Below are positions 38,495-57,224 of a DNA stretch of 64,000 bases, in pieces. The notes beneath the pieces were generated by a model that was not told the origin of the DNA, did not search any database, and worked only from the letters and a program-made list of their open reading frames with translations. The stretch lies in NCBI RefSeq assembly GCF_900103875.1, contig NZ_LT629705.1, positions 6,209,001-6,273,000 on the forward strand, given 5' to 3'. Origin of the DNA: Pseudomonas arsenicoxydans. Its GTDB lineage: Bacteria > Pseudomonadota > Gammaproteobacteria > Pseudomonadales > Pseudomonadaceae. Positions within the stretch are counted from its first letter, which is position 1; each line of letters opens with the position of its first letter. Position numbers and translations under genes: made by a program.

Positions 38495-39340
38495 TTAGGC
38501 GCTTAGAGCACGCCCATGATGCTGCAAGTGGTCGTCAATGAAGCTGGCAATGAAGAAATAGCTGTGATCGTAGCCCGGTTGCAGGCGCAACGTCAGCGGA
38601 TGACCGGCCAGTTTGGCCGCCTGTTGCAACGCCTCCGGCTTGAGCTGCGTGGCGAGGAAATCATCTCGATCACCTTGGTCGACCAGCAGCGGCAATTTCT
38701 CATCGGCCTCGGCGATCAATGCACAGGCATCCCATTCGCGCCATTTCGAACGGTCTTCGCCCAGGTACCGGGAAAAGGCTTTTTGGCCCCACGGGCAATC
38801 CATCGGATTGTTGATCGGCGAGAACGCCGACACCGACTGATAGCGCCCCGGGTTGCGCAAGGCGCAGACCAGCGCCCCATGACCACCCATGGAGTGGCCG
38901 CTGATACCGCGTTTGTCCGAAGCCGGGAAATGAGCTTCGACCAATGCCGGCAATTCCTGCACGACATAGTCATGCATCCGATAGTGCCGCGACCACGGTT
39001 CCTGCGAGGCATTCAGGTAAAACCCGGCGCCGAGGCCGAAGTCCCAGGCACCCTCTGGATCACCCGGCACGTCAGGACCGCGAGGGCTGGTGTCCGGTGC
39101 GACGATGATCAACCCCAGCTCGGCGGCCATGCGCAGGGCGCCGGCCTTGTGCATGAAGTTTTCATCGGTGCAGGTCAGGCCGGACAACCAATACAGCACT
39201 GGCAGCTTGCCGCCCTGCTCCGCTTGCGGTGGCAAGTACACGGCGAACACCATGTCGCAGCCGAGCACGTCGGAGCGGTGCTTGTAGCGTTTGTGCCAGC
39301 CGCCGAAGCTTTTCTGGCAGGAGATATTTTCCAGGCTCAT
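38495..39340 (-). CDS. fghA: S-formylglutathione hydrolase
   Basis: A 281-residue esterase-D-type alpha/beta hydrolase that releases formate from S-formylglutathione. The nucleophile is S150 in G-H-S-M-G-G, with the Asp and His of the triad near 227 and 260 (G-Y-D-H-S-Y). The start MSLENISCQ at 39340 is 8 bp after adhC. With AdhC it forms the glutathione-dependent formaldehyde detoxification pathway. Confidence 0.96.
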   Translation of the reverse strand: MSLENISCQKSFGGWHKRYKHRSDVLGCDMVFAVYLPPQAEQGGKLPVLYWLSGLTCTDENFMHKAGALRMAAELGLIIVAPDTSPRGPDVPGDPEGAWDFGLGAGFYLNASQEPWSRHYRMHDYVVQELPALVEAHFPASDKRGISGHSMGGHGALVCALRNPGRYQSVSAFSPINNPMDCPWGQKAFSRYLGEDRSKWREWDACALIAEADEKLPLLVDQGDRDDFLATQLKPEALQQAAKLAGHPLTLRLQPGYDHSYFFIASFIDDHLQHHGRALSA

Positions 39341-39348
39341 GAGCGACC

Positions 39349-40542
<1,194 letters not shown>

Positions 40543-40568
40543 TTATTGCTGTACAGGGATAATCATCG

Positions 40569-41465
40569 ATGTCCGAGAACCGTTGGGAAGGTATAGACGA
40601 ATTCGTCGCCGTCGCCGAATGCAGCCAATTCACCGCCGCCGCGGAACGACTCGGGGTCTCGTCCTCACATATCAGTCGACAAATTGTACGCCTCGAAGAG
40701 CGACTTCAGACGCGACTGCTGTACCGCAGCACCCGTCGGGTCACGCTGACCGAAGCCGGGCAGACCTTTCTGCAACATTGCCAGCGTTTGCAGGATGGCC
40801 GCGAAGAAGCCTTGCGTGCGGTGGGCGACCTGACCAGCGAACCCAAAGGCATGCTGCGCATGACCTGCGCCGTGGCCTATGGCGAGCGCTTCATCGTGCC
40901 GCTGGTCACGCGCTTCATGGGGCTCTATCCGCAACTTCGCGTCGACATTGAACTGAGCAACCGCCCGCTGGACCTGGTGCATGAAGGCCTGGATCTGGCG
41001 ATCCGTCTTGGTCGCTTGCAGGATTCAAGGTTGGTCGCCACACGTCTGGCCCCACGCCGCATGTATCTGTGTGCATCTCCGTCCTACATCGAACGGTATG
41101 GTCGCCCACACAGTCTGTCGGAGCTCAGCCGCCACAACTGCCTCATCGGCAGTTCGGACATGTGGCAACTGGAACAGAACGGACGGGAATTTTCTCAGCG
41201 GGTCCAGGGAAACTGGCGCTGCAACAGTGGGCAAGCGGTACTGGACGCGGCGTTGCAGGGGGTCGGTTTATGCCAACTGCCGGACTATTACGTGCTGGAG
41301 TACTTGAAAAACGGCGAGCTGATTTCGTTGCTGGAAGCCCACCAACCGCCGAACACGGCCGTATGGGCGCTTTATCCACAGCAGCGGCATCTGTCGCCCA
41401 AGGTGCGCAAATTGGTGGACTATTTGAAAGAGGGGTTGGCGTTGAGACCTGAGTACAGCGTTTGA
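40569..41465 (+). CDS. LysR-family regulator of adhC-fghA (GfnR-like)
   Basis: A 298-residue LysR regulator. The winged helix-turn-helix is at about 5-65 (F-V-A-V-A-E-C-S-Q-F-T-A-A-A...S-S-S-H-I-S-R-Q). An effector domain follows from about 90. Its divergent position facing adhC matches P. aeruginosa PA3630 (GfnR), which controls glutathione-dependent formaldehyde neutralisation. Inducer and DNA site cannot be read from the sequence. Its stop is 2 bp before a mobile inverted repeat. Confidence 0.85.
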   Translation: MSENRWEGIDEFVAVAECSQFTAAAERLGVSSSHISRQIVRLEERLQTRLLYRSTRRVTLTEAGQTFLQHCQRLQDGREEALRAVGDLTSEPKGMLRMTCAVAYGERFIVPLVTRFMGLYPQLRVDIELSNRPLDLVHEGLDLAIRLGRLQDSRLVATRLAPRRMYLCASPSYIERYGRPHSLSELSRHNCLIGSSDMWQLEQNGREFSQRVQGNWRCNSGQAVLDAALQGVGLCQLPDYYVLEYLKNGELISLLEAHQPPNTAVWALYPQQRHLSPKVRKLVDYLKEGLALRPEYSV

Positions 41466-41466
41466 A

Positions 41467-41558
41467 GATCAAAAGATCGCAGCCTCGTTTCACTCGACAG
41501 CTCCTACAAGCTACTGCCAATGTAGGAGCTGTCGAGTGAAACGAGGCTGCGATCTTTT
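41467..41558. repeat. Inverted repeat pair, same family as 5170-5270
   Basis: Arm 1 (41467-41507, ending CGACAGCTCCTAC) and arm 2 (41522-41558, starting GTAGGAGCTGTCGAGTG) are reverse complements separated by 14 bp. They match the arms of the palindrome at 5170-5270. Arm 2 reaches the ispD stop codon, and arm 1 begins 2 bp after the LysR stop. The repeat fills the whole convergent gap. Confidence 0.9.
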
Positions 41559-42264
41559 AGTGGCGGTTAACCCAACGCTGACGAAGCCATTCCAGATCTT
41601 CAGGGCGCGTAACTTTAAGGTTATCGGAACGACCTTCGATCAGACGCGGCGCAAGACCCGCCCACTCCATCGCCGATGCTTCGTCAGTGATGACCGCGTC
41701 GGCCACCAGGCTGTCAGCCAGCGCACGATGCAGCGCGCCAAGGCGAAACATCTGCGGTGTATAGGCCTGCCAGATCACGCTGCGATCCACGGTTTCGACG
41801 ACACGACCATGCTTGTCTACCCGCTTGAGCGTATCGCGGGCAGGCACTGCCAGCAGTCCGCCAACAGGATCGTCCGCTAACTCATGCAGCAATTTATCCA
41901 GATCATCACGGGAAAGATTCGGCCGCGCCGCATCGTGCACCAGCACCCAATCGTCATCGTCAGCGCCCAATGCGTTCAAATGCAACAACGCATTGAGTAC
42001 CGATCCGGAACGCTCGTCGCCGCCGTCGACACGCTGAATGCGCGAATCGGTAGCACACGCCAGGTTCGGCCAGTAAGGATCATCGACAGCAAGACTGACC
42101 ACCAAGCCCTTGAGGCAAGGATGATCAAGGAAACAGCCAAGGCTGTGTTCGAGAATAGTGCGCCCGCCCAGTTGCAAGTATTGCTTGGGTCGGTCCGCGG
42201 CCATACGGGCACCAACACCCGCGGCAGGAATCACGGCCCAGAAGGCCGGTAACGACGTGTTCAT
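41557..42264 (-). CDS. ispD: 2-C-methyl-D-erythritol 4-phosphate cytidylyltransferase
   Basis: A 235-residue MEP-pathway nucleotidyltransferase. The CTP-binding start A-V-I-P-A-A-G-V-G-A-R-M is at about 9-20, and V-H-D-A-A-R-P is near 109. It overlaps ftsB by ATGA at the upstream side, so ftsB-ispD form one unit. The last codon region touches the mobile inverted repeat. Confidence 0.97.
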   Translation of the reverse strand: MNTSLPAFWAVIPAAGVGARMAADRPKQYLQLGGRTILEHSLGCFLDHPCLKGLVVSLAVDDPYWPNLACATDSRIQRVDGGDERSGSVLNALLHLNALGADDDDWVLVHDAARPNLSRDDLDKLLHELADDPVGGLLAVPARDTLKRVDKHGRVVETVDRSVIWQAYTPQMFRLGALHRALADSLVADAVITDEASAMEWAGLAPRLIEGRSDNLKVTRPEDLEWLRQRWVNRH

Positions 42265-42539
42265 TGAGCCAACTGGTAAAGGGTTTCACCGTCCTTGACC
42301 ATGCCCAACTCATGGCGGGCCCGCTCTTCAACGGTCTCCATGCCTTTTTTCAACTCACTGACTTCGGCGTCCATGACCCGATTGCGTTCCAGCAAGCCTT
42401 CGTTCTCAGCGTGTTGATCCGCGATCTGCTGAGTCAGCTCGGCCACTTGCGCCAGACTGCCATTACCCACCCACAGGCGGTATTGCAGGCCAGCCAGCAG
42501 CAGGAGCAAGACGAGGAACAACCAATTGGGACTGCGCAT
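42261..42539 (-). CDS. ftsB: Cell division protein FtsB
   Basis: A 92-residue bitopic membrane protein. A short cytoplasmic N-terminus is followed by a transmembrane helix (about 6-21, L-F-L-V-L-L-L-L-L-A) and a periplasmic coiled coil (about 28-65, Q-I-A-D-Q-H-A-E-N-E). It forms the FtsQLB divisome complex. The start MRSPNWLF at 42539 fits; the longer frame upstream lacks homology. Its position downstream of eno and before ispD is conserved in gamma-proteobacteria. Confidence 0.95.
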   Translation of the reverse strand: MRSPNWLFLVLLLLLAGLQYRLWVGNGSLAQVAELTQQIADQHAENEGLLERNRVMDAEVSELKKGMETVEERARHELGMVKDGETLYQLAQ

Positions 42540-42597
42540 CGAATATCGGGTATCCAGTGAAAAAAGACAGCCATGCCAAAACTTTGAAGCGTCTGAT

Positions 42598-42629
42598 AGC
42601 ACGAAGCCTGGAAGAACCAGGCTTGTGCT
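42598..42629. other. Hairpin between eno and ftsB
   Basis: A long stem, AGCACGAAGCCTGG / CCAGGCTTGTGCT, with a five-base loop and one mismatch. No T run follows on the minus strand. It may stabilise the end of the eno transcript or act as a weak terminator. Confidence 0.6.
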
Positions 42630-42710
42630 CTTAAGGCATCAGATTAGTGGCAAATCCATCGCTGTCGCGATATTTCCGACACAATCCTTTGTCTTTTTAC
42701 CATGTAGCAA

Positions 42711-44051
<1,341 letters not shown>

Positions 44052-44156
44052 TTACCGTCGGCAAGTGGTGTGCAGCGGGCAGACTTGCGGACGATAAGGC
44101 TCAGGCCCGAGGGCCTGAGCAACAAATCGTGCGGTACTTTACCGGAGAAATGAGGT

Positions 44157-46660
<2,504 letters not shown>

Positions 46661-46913
46661 TTAAAGCGGTCCGAGCCGCCGGGGAAAGCGAAGGAAGGCC
46701 GAAGCCCCCGATCACCTGCATTAATCACAGTGCACCTTTCAAAAAAACCGCCGCGTTGGGACAGACCGGCAGATGAAACACCGGTACGTTGCTCGCTACA
46801 CATTTTTTGGAATCGCCCAGCAAAGACTGCTTGGTAATCGGCAACTCCTGCAATTCAGGCGAATCCACAGAAGTTGTATCAAGAAGGGAGCGTAGTCTAC
46901 CGGAAAGCCCCTT

Positions 46914-48242
46914 TCAGCTCAAACCTTGATCTTCGTGCGGTGGCTGCCAATGCAAATTCCAGCCGCCGTGCACACTGCCACTCAAGCCCGGCACACCGGC
47001 CACCGCCAGCAATTGCCCGGCGCGAAAGACCAGCGGCAATCTGCCACGGACGAAGGCCGGAATCCCCCGTTCATTGAGCAAACGCTTGAGATCGCGGTGC
47101 CCACGCTCGGGCAGGTGCATGACCTCACCTCCTTCACGATAGCGGATTTGCAGCGGGCCATCGGGGCTCTGGCCGGTGAACGTCACCACTCCGTTATCCG
47201 GCAAATTCATCGCCACTGAAGGATCAGTCCACTCGACCGCAGAGGACGGACGGCCAAGCCAGCAGCCCGATAGCCACCAGATCCGCCCGCCGGACCGATG
47301 CAATTCACCCTGCCCCAGCCGCCAGACCGGACACGCATCACCAGTCGCATCGCGCAAAATTGCCCAACCCGACCAATGGTCGCTATCCGGCATCGGCGTG
47401 AGCGCGGCAAGCCAGTGGCTCAGGGCATTGCGCTGGCGCGCGGCGGACAGTGCGGCAAGCGCTTCCAACTCCAGAGACGGTAAACCCAGCCAATCGAAAT
47501 CGCTGACCGAACTGGCGCTGGCCAGGTCAATGTTCGCCAACTCATCGAGCAAGCCCTGTGCTTCTCTCAAGTGCGCAGCGCTGCGCGCCATCGTTGTCAC
47601 CGCTTGCGGCCAGCGCTCGGTCAATACCGGGAACACCTGATGCCGCAGGTAATTGCGCGAGAACTGCCGATCCAGATTCGAAGGGTCCTCGATCCAGCTC
47701 AGTCGATGCTCGGTCGCGTAAGCCTCAAGCTCGGCGCGTGTCACATCCAGCAACGGACGGACAAGATGCCCGCGACCCAGGACGCGTTCGCGAGGCATCC
47801 CCGACAAACCTCTCACCCCTGCCCCGCGTAACAGCCGGAACAACAGGGTTTCCGCCTGATCGTCACGATGCTGAGCGGTCAGCAGCACCTCATTGGCTTG
47901 AGTAGCCCCCTGGAACGCGCCATATCGCGCCTCCCGCGCGGCGCGCTCGAGACTGGCACCGTGTTGAACCTGAACATGAACCACCTGTAACGACACCCCC
48001 AAGGCATCACAGACTGACTGGCAATGTTGCGGCCACGCATCAGCCGCAGCCTGAAGGCCGTGGTGGACATGGAGGGCGCTGAGCGCCGGCAGGGATTGAG
48101 ATTTGGCGAGATGGGCGAGCAGGTGCAGCAGGACAGTAGAGTCGAGGCCGCCGGAGAAGGCGATGCGCCAGGCCAGGGCGTTGCGCCAAGGGGCTAGATT
48201 CAGCAGCAGCCGGGAAGGCAAATCATTTGAGGGCTGATCCAT
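46914..48242 (-). CDS. tilS: tRNA(Ile)-lysidine synthase
   Basis: A 442-residue enzyme that converts C34 of the CAU-anticodon tRNA-Ile to lysidine using ATP. The PP-loop motif F-S-G-G-L-D-S-T is near residue 30. The C-terminal lysidine-TilS substrate-recognition domain is at about 350-430. The start MDQPSNDLP at 48242 is used; an in-frame start lies six codons upstream. It follows accA, separated by a REP pair. Confidence 0.95.
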   Translation of the reverse strand: MDQPSNDLPSRLLLNLAPWRNALAWRIAFSGGLDSTVLLHLLAHLAKSQSLPALSALHVHHGLQAAADAWPQHCQSVCDALGVSLQVVHVQVQHGASLERAAREARYGAFQGATQANEVLLTAQHRDDQAETLLFRLLRGAGVRGLSGMPRERVLGRGHLVRPLLDVTRAELEAYATEHRLSWIEDPSNLDRQFSRNYLRHQVFPVLTERWPQAVTTMARSAAHLREAQGLLDELANIDLASASSVSDFDWLGLPSLELEALAALSAARQRNALSHWLAALTPMPDSDHWSGWAILRDATGDACPVWRLGQGELHRSGGRIWWLSGCWLGRPSSAVEWTDPSVAMNLPDNGVVTFTGQSPDGPLQIRYREGGEVMHLPERGHRDLKRLLNERGIPAFVRGRLPLVFRAGQLLAVAGVPGLSGSVHGGWNLHWQPPHEDQGLS

Positions 48243-48265
48243 ATCTATCCCTTTGCACAAATCAA

Positions 48266-48357
48266 ATGTGGGAGCGAGCCTGCTCGCGATTGCGGTTTAA
48301 CGGCCAACTGATTCGTTGAATGTTAAACCCTCATCGCGAGCAGGCTCGCTCCCACAT
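48266..48357. repeat. REP doublet between tilS and accA
   Basis: Two inverted REPs (ATGTGGGAGCGAGCCTGCTC ... GAGCAGGCTCGCTCCCACAT) separated by about 40 bp. This is a typical REPIN of fluorescent pseudomonads, and the same GTGGGAGC head occurs at 2011 and 19416. Confidence 0.9.
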
Positions 48358-48375
48358 GGGTATTGCGCGCTCGGC

Positions 48376-49323
48376 TTAGAGACCGTAGCTCATCAGACGC
48401 TCGTAACGACGGGCCAGCAGCGCTTCGTTGTCGAACTTCTTCAACATAGCCAGTTGCGAGCTCAGCTCGGCACGGATCGATGCAGCAGCGGCGGCTGGGT
48501 CGCGGTGCGCACCGCCCAGAGGTTCGCCGATCACTTTGTCCACGATGCCCAGGCCTTTCAGGCGTTCGGCGGTGATGCCCATCGCTTCCGCTGCATCCGG
48601 CGCCTTCTCTGCGGTTTTCCACAGAATCGAGGCGCAACCTTCCGGCGAGATCACCGCGTAGGTCGAATACTGCAGCATGTTCAGCTGGTCGCAAACGCCG
48701 ATCGCCAGAGCGCCACCAGAACCACCTTCACCGATCACGGTGGCGATGATTGGGGTTTTCAGGCGAGCCATGACGCGCAGGTTCCAGGCAATCGCTTCGC
48801 TCTGGTTGCGCTCTTCAGCGTCGATACCAGGATAGGCACCCGGGGTGTCGATGAAGGTCAGGATCGGCATTTTGAAGCGCTCAGCCATTTCCATCAGGCG
48901 GCACGCCTTGCGGTAGCCTTCCGGACGCGGCATGCCGAAGTTGCGGCGGACCTTCTCGCGCACTTCACGGCCTTTCTGGTGACCGATGATCATCACCGGC
49001 TGGTCGTCCAGACGGGCAATGCCGCCCACGATTGCAGCGTCGTCGGAAAAGTGACGGTCGCCGTGCAATTCGTCGAACTCGGTGAAAATGTGTTCGATGT
49101 AGTCCAGGGTATATGGACGTTTCGGGTGACGCGCCAGACGTGCGATCTGCCAGCTGGTCAGCTTGCCGAAAATGTCTTCGGTCAGCGTGCTGCTTTTGTC
49201 CTGCAGGCGGGAGATCTCATCGCCGATATTCAGCGAATTGTCGTTACCGACCAAGCGCAACTCTTCGATCTTGGCTTGCAGGTCGGCGATCGGCTGTTCG
49301 AAATCTAGAAAATTCGGGTTCAT
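48376..49323 (-). CDS. accA: Acetyl-CoA carboxylase carboxyltransferase subunit alpha
   Basis: A 315-residue subunit that, with AccD, moves carboxyl from carboxybiotin to acetyl-CoA for fatty-acid synthesis. Signatures are the crotonase-fold segment I-D-T-P-G-A-Y-P-G near 157 and [10 protein letters not shown] near 200. The start [10 protein letters not shown] at 49323 fits; an ATG nine codons up is less likely. The dnaE-accA-tilS order is conserved. Confidence 0.98.
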   Translation of the reverse strand: MNPNFLDFEQPIADLQAKIEELRLVGNDNSLNIGDEISRLQDKSSTLTEDIFGKLTSWQIARLARHPKRPYTLDYIEHIFTEFDELHGDRHFSDDAAIVGGIARLDDQPVMIIGHQKGREVREKVRRNFGMPRPEGYRKACRLMEMAERFKMPILTFIDTPGAYPGIDAEERNQSEAIAWNLRVMARLKTPIIATVIGEGGSGGALAIGVCDQLNMLQYSTYAVISPEGCASILWKTAEKAPDAAEAMGITAERLKGLGIVDKVIGEPLGGAHRDPAAAAASIRAELSSQLAMLKKFDNEALLARRYERLMSYGL

Positions 49324-49474
49324 AGGCGTCCGTCTTGGGTCGACGTCCAAGTGAGCTTGGGCCGGCCGGTTGTCTATTCGCGCCCTACCTTAAGGGACAG
49401 GCGCGTTCAGGTCGAGATTAAAAATTCAGGTCGAGATCAGGACTGCTCCTTTTCGTAAGAGCGGCACCTGACCG

Positions 49475-52996
<3,522 letters not shown>

Positions 52997-53020
52997 AGTG
53001 ATCCTGCGTTAAGTCATGAA

Positions 53021-53050
53021 AACAACAAGGCCCGGATTGTACCGGGCCTT
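53021..53050 (-). terminator. Hairpin terminator between rnhB and dnaE
   Basis: AAGGCCCGG / CCGGGCCTT with a six-base loop, followed on the minus strand by GTTGTTTT. It is a moderate terminator or attenuator 23 bp after rnhB. Confidence 0.65.
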
Positions 53051-53072
53051 GGCAAAAACATCAGCCTTGCGA

Positions 53073-53714
53073 CTAACTCTCGATCAGGTTTTCACGAGCT
53101 TCGTACGCCAGGCGCACCGGGGCGAACGAACGACGGTGAATCGGCGTCGGCCCCAGTCGGGCCAGCGCTTCCAGATGAACGGGCGTCGGGTAGCCTTTAT
53201 GACCGCCGATCCCGTAACCCGGGTAAATCAGTTCGAACGCCGCCATTTCACGGTCGCGGCTGACCTTGGCCAGAATCGATGCCGCCGCGATGGCCGGGAC
53301 CTTGCCGTCGCCCTGCACCACCGCTTCGGCGCGCATGGACAGTTTCGGGCAACGGTTGCCATCGATCATCGCCAGCTTGGGCTGAATGTGCAGGCCTTCG
53401 ATAGCGCGCTGCATGGCCAGCATGGTGGCGTGGAGGATATTCAACTCGTCGATTTCTTCGACTTCGGCCCGGGCGATGCACCAGCTCAGGGCTTTTTCGC
53501 AGATCTCGTCGTAGAGCTTTTCGCGGCGGGCTTCGGTGAGCTTCTTCGAATCGTTCAAGCCGAGGATCGGCCGATTCGGATCGAGAATCACCGCAGCCGT
53601 GACCACGGCACCGCAGAGCGGACCGCGACCGACTTCGTCGACACCGGCAACCAAATCTTCCACTTCAGCGACCAAGGTGAAATCCAGCCCCATCTGCATA
53701 CTTGTCTTACTCAT
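53073..53714 (-). CDS. rnhB: Ribonuclease HII
   Basis: A 213-residue enzyme that removes ribonucleotides misincorporated into DNA. The active-site start [10 protein letters not shown] (acidic pair D26-E27) and the I-D-G-N-R stretch near 117 are typical. The ATG at 53714 overlaps the lpxB stop (ATGA); an internal ATG at 53696 also begins close to the fold, so the start is uncertain by six codons. Confidence 0.95.
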   Translation of the reverse strand: MSKTSMQMGLDFTLVAEVEDLVAGVDEVGRGPLCGAVVTAAVILDPNRPILGLNDSKKLTEARREKLYDEICEKALSWCIARAEVEEIDELNILHATMLAMQRAIEGLHIQPKLAMIDGNRCPKLSMRAEAVVQGDGKVPAIAAASILAKVSRDREMAAFELIYPGYGIGGHKGYPTPVHLEALARLGPTPIHRRSFAPVRLAYEARENLIES

Positions 53715-54841
53715 TGTACTTGGCCGATCAGTTTCAGCACTGCGTCCGCAGCCTGGTTGGAGGCATCCAGACGCAAGGTCCGGTGAATTTCGTCGAAGCC
53801 ACGCGTCTGCTCTTCACCGCCGTCGATCAATGGCGAAAGGGTCTGGGCCAACGCCTCGACCGTCGCGTCGTCCTGCAACAACTCGGGTACCAACAGACGC
53901 TGGGCCAGCAAGTTCGGTAGGGAAACGTAAGGGCTTTTGACCATGCGCTTGAGAATCCAGAACGTCAGCGGCGCCAGTCGATAGGCAACCACCATCGGCC
54001 GCTTGTACAACAACGCTTCAAGGGTCGCGGTTCCGGAGGCGATCAACACCGCATCGCAGGCGGCCAGGGCCAGATGGGATTTGCCGTCAAGCAAGGTCAA
54101 TGGCAGATCGCGGCCGACCAGCAACGCTTCAAGTTGCGCGCGGCGTTCTGGACTGGCGCACGGCATGACGAACCGTACGCCGGGACGCATCGCACGCAGG
54201 CGCTGGGCGGTATCGAGGAACAACGCACCGAGACGGCCAACCTCACCGCCACGGCTGCCCGGCATCAACGCGACCAGCGGCCCGTCCGGCAGACCGAGTT
54301 CTGCCCGTGCGGCGGTGCGATCGGCTTGCAGCGGGATGGCGTCGGCGAGCGAATGCCCGACAAACCGCACCGGCACGCCCTTCTCTTCGTAGAATTTCGC
54401 TTCGAAAGGAAACAGCGTCAGCATCAGGTCGCAACCTTCGCGAATCTTCAGCACCCGCTTCTGCCGCCAGGCCCAGACCGACGGGCTGACGTAATGCACG
54501 GTCTTGATCCCGGCCTGACGCAGCTTGAATTCGATATTGAGGTTGAAATCCGGGGCATCGATACCGATGAACACATCCGGTTTTTCGGCGATCAGGTCGG
54601 CGATCAGCTGCTTGCGACGCTTGAGCAGCTCGCGAAGCCGACCCAGCACTTCCACCAGCCCCATGACCGAAAGCCGTTCCATCGGGAAATACGAGATCAG
54701 GCCTTCGGCCTGCATCAGCGGACCACCGACACCGATGAATTCCACGGCCGGATGCCGAGCTTTGAGTGCGCGCATGAGACCGGCGCCCAGAATGTCACCG
54801 GAAGCCTCACCCGCCACCAGTGCAATACGCAGATTGGCCAT
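53711..54841 (-). CDS. lpxB: Lipid-A-disaccharide synthase
   Basis: A 376-residue glycosyltransferase (GT19) that joins lipid X and UDP-diacylglucosamine. The start [12 protein letters not shown] is the family signature, and [12 protein letters not shown] is near 205. It begins 2 bp after the lpxA stop and overlaps rnhB. Confidence 0.97.
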   Translation of the reverse strand: MANLRIALVAGEASGDILGAGLMRALKARHPAVEFIGVGGPLMQAEGLISYFPMERLSVMGLVEVLGRLRELLKRRKQLIADLIAEKPDVFIGIDAPDFNLNIEFKLRQAGIKTVHYVSPSVWAWRQKRVLKIREGCDLMLTLFPFEAKFYEEKGVPVRFVGHSLADAIPLQADRTAARAELGLPDGPLVALMPGSRGGEVGRLGALFLDTAQRLRAMRPGVRFVMPCASPERRAQLEALLVGRDLPLTLLDGKSHLALAACDAVLIASGTATLEALLYKRPMVVAYRLAPLTFWILKRMVKSPYVSLPNLLAQRLLVPELLQDDATVEALAQTLSPLIDGGEEQTRGFDEIHRTLRLDASNQAADAVLKLIGQVQ

Positions 54842-54843
54842 GA

Positions 54844-55620
54844 TTAACGAGTGATGCCGCGGGTCGAAGACTGGATGGAATCACGGAACACCGCGACTTC
54901 CGGGAACTGATCCGAAGGCTCGGCCAGTTCGGCGAGCGCCTGCTCGACCGTCAGGCCCTGGCGGTAAACCACCTTGTAGGCACGACGCAGGGCATGGATC
55001 GCGTCTTCGCTGAAACCGCGACGGCGCATGCCTTCGAAGTTCATGCTGCGGGCTTCGGCCGGGTTGCCGAACACCGTGACATAGGCGGGAACGTCCTTGC
55101 CAATGGCGGTGCCCATGCCGGAAAAGCTGTGGGCGCCAATGTGGCAATACTGGTGAACCAGGGTAAAACCGGACAGGATCGCCCAGTCTTCGACGTGCAC
55201 ATGACCTGCCAACGCGGTGTTGTTGACCAGGATGCAGTGATTGCCGATAACGCTGTCGTGGCCGATGTGGGCATAGGCCATGATCAGGTTGTGATCACCC
55301 AGTGTCGTTTCCGAGCGGTCCTGGATGGTCCCGCGGTGAATCGTCACGCCTTCACGGATGACGTTGTGGTCACCGATGACCAGGCGGGTTTCTTCACCTT
55401 TGTATTTCAAATCGGGCGTGTCCTCACCTACCGAAGAAAACTGGTAGATGCGGTTGTGCTTACCGATTCGGGTCGGGCCTTTGAGAATTACATGCGGCCC
55501 GATCACCGTACCCTCGCCGATTTCCACACCTGCGCCGACGATCGACCAAGGGCCGACCTCAACGTCGTCGGCCAGAATGGCCGTCGGATCGATGATTGCG
55601 CGAGGGTCAATCAAACTCAT
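54844..55620 (-). CDS. lpxA: UDP-N-acetylglucosamine acyltransferase
   Basis: A 258-residue left-handed beta-helix protein and the first step of lipid A synthesis. Hexapeptide repeats fill the first two thirds, and the catalytic His is in Y-A-H-I-G-H-D near 124-129. The C-terminal helical domain starts about 190. It overlaps fabZ by ATGA. Confidence 0.97.
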   Translation of the reverse strand: MSLIDPRAIIDPTAILADDVEVGPWSIVGAGVEIGEGTVIGPHVILKGPTRIGKHNRIYQFSSVGEDTPDLKYKGEETRLVIGDHNVIREGVTIHRGTIQDRSETTLGDHNLIMAYAHIGHDSVIGNHCILVNNTALAGHVHVEDWAILSGFTLVHQYCHIGAHSFSGMGTAIGKDVPAYVTVFGNPAEARSMNFEGMRRRGFSEDAIHALRRAYKVVYRQGLTVEQALAELAEPSDQFPEVAVFRDSIQSSTRGITR

Positions 55621-56057
55621 AGTTTGCGTTCCGCGCAGATGATTTCAGCGGAGCAGACTGGCTTGCCATCGACCGAAGCCTGGCACTCGAACTTCCAGAT
55701 CTGACGCTTGCAGCTGATGAAGCGGGCTTCAAGGATCAACTGATCGCCTGGGGTGACGGGCTGGCGAAAACGCAGCTTGTCGGAGCCGACGAAGTAGTAA
55801 AGCGTGCCGTCGGCGGGCTTCACATCGAGCATTTTGAAGCCAAGGATACCGGCAGCCTGAGCCATCGCTTCGATGATCAACACGCCCGGCATGATTGGAT
55901 GCGCAGGAAAGTGACCATTGAAGAACGGTTCGTTGATGCTGACATTCTTGTAGGCGCGAATGCGCTTGCCTTCCACATCCAGTTCCACGACTCGGTCCAC
56001 CAGCAGGAACGGGTAACGGTGGGGCAGGTATTCGCGAATCTCGTTGATGTCCATCAT
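55617..56057 (-). CDS. fabZ: 3-hydroxyacyl-ACP dehydratase FabZ
   Basis: A 146-residue hot-dog-fold dehydratase. The catalytic H49 is in N-G-H-F-P-A-H-P and E63 in I-I-E-A-M. It competes with LpxA and LpxD for hydroxyacyl-ACP, hence its position in the lpx cluster. The start at 56057 ([16 protein letters not shown]) matches Pseudomonas FabZ; the frame upstream to 56117 lacks homology. Confidence 0.97.
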   Translation of the reverse strand: MMDINEIREYLPHRYPFLLVDRVVELDVEGKRIRAYKNVSINEPFFNGHFPAHPIMPGVLIIEAMAQAAGILGFKMLDVKPADGTLYYFVGSDKLRFRQPVTPGDQLILEARFISCKRQIWKFECQASVDGKPVCSAEIICAERKL

Positions 56058-56165
56058 TTCGGGGGGAAGCCTATGTAAAGATTGGAAGCGCGCGACTGAC
56101 GCGCGCCCCTCTAGCAAATCAAGGAGGCAGTCTAGCGGCTGTGCACACTTGATATGGAAATGGTA

Positions 56166-57221
56166 TCAGCCATCTGATGAAGCATTACCGTCAGGGGTCA
56201 CTTCCCCCACACGCTTTTCCAGCTGTCGCAAACGTCGCGCGATGTCATCGAGCTGACGGATACGGGCCGCGCTTTTGCGCCATTCGGCCGCTGGTTGCAT
56301 CGCCGTACCGGAAGAATAGGAACCCTTTTCGGTAATCGAGTGGGTCACCATGGTCATCCCGGTGATAAAAACGTTGTCGCAAATTTCGATATGCCCCACC
56401 AGCCCAACGCCACCAGCGAGCATGCAATGCTTGCCGATTTTGGTGCTGCCGGATATCCCGACGCACGCCGCCATCGCGGTGTGATCACCCACTTGCACGT
56501 TGTGGGCGATCTGAATCTGGTTATCGAGCTTCACGCCATTACCCAGAACGGTATCGGCCAGTGCGCCACGGTCGATAGCGGTATTCACGCCAATTTCCAC
56601 GTCATCACCGACCAGAACGCCGCCAATCTGCGCGATTTTCTGCCAGACACCTTTTTCGTTGGCAAAACCGAAACCTTCGCCACCGAGCACGGCACCGGAC
56701 TGAATCACCACCCGCTTTCCGATACGAACGTCGTGGTACAGCGTGACCCGTGGAGCCAGCCAGCCGCCCTCGCCAATTTCGCAACGAGCACCAATGAAGC
56801 AATGGGCACCGATGGTCACACCTGCAGCAATACGCGCCTGGCTTTCGATTACGGCAAAAGCACCGATGCTCGCCGCCGGATCAACCACTGCGTCCATTGC
56901 CACGACGGCTGTCGGGTGAATACCGGCAGGCGCCTTGGGCTTGGGATCGAACAGATGGGAAATTCGCGCGTATGCCAGATACGGATCAGGCACCACCAGG
57001 GCATCGCCGACAAAACCTTCTGCGTCAGCGGCCTTCAACAACAGGGCTGCGGCCCGGCAGTCCACCAGGTATTTACGGTATTGGGGATTTGCCAGAAAGC
57101 TCAACTGAGCTGGGCCAGCCTCTTGCAAAGTGGCTAGCCCAGTAATTTCTTTCTCCGGGTCGCCACGTAGCGTGGCGCCAAGGAACTCGGCCAACTGGCC
57201 GAGCTTTATAGTCGCTGTCAT
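56166..57221 (-). CDS. lpxD: UDP-3-O-(3-hydroxyacyl)glucosamine N-acyltransferase
   Basis: A 351-residue acyltransferase for the third step of lipid A synthesis. An N-terminal uridine-binding domain (about 1-100) is followed by hexapeptide repeats (110-300) and a C-terminal helix. The catalytic-region stretch [10 protein letters not shown] is near 242. It lies 3 bp after skp and 108 bp before fabZ. Confidence 0.97.
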   Translation of the reverse strand: MTATIKLGQLAEFLGATLRGDPEKEITGLATLQEAGPAQLSFLANPQYRKYLVDCRAAALLLKAADAEGFVGDALVVPDPYLAYARISHLFDPKPKAPAGIHPTAVVAMDAVVDPAASIGAFAVIESQARIAAGVTIGAHCFIGARCEIGEGGWLAPRVTLYHDVRIGKRVVIQSGAVLGGEGFGFANEKGVWQKIAQIGGVLVGDDVEIGVNTAIDRGALADTVLGNGVKLDNQIQIAHNVQVGDHTAMAACVGISGSTKIGKHCMLAGGVGLVGHIEICDNVFITGMTMVTHSITEKGSYSSGTAMQPAAEWRKSAARIRQLDDIARRLRQLEKRVGEVTPDGNASSDG

Positions 57222-57224
57222 GGA

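Noticed and set aside
41467..41558. A CRISPR-like repeat
   Set aside because: There are only two inverted arms and no direct repeats with unique spacers; no cas gene is in the window.
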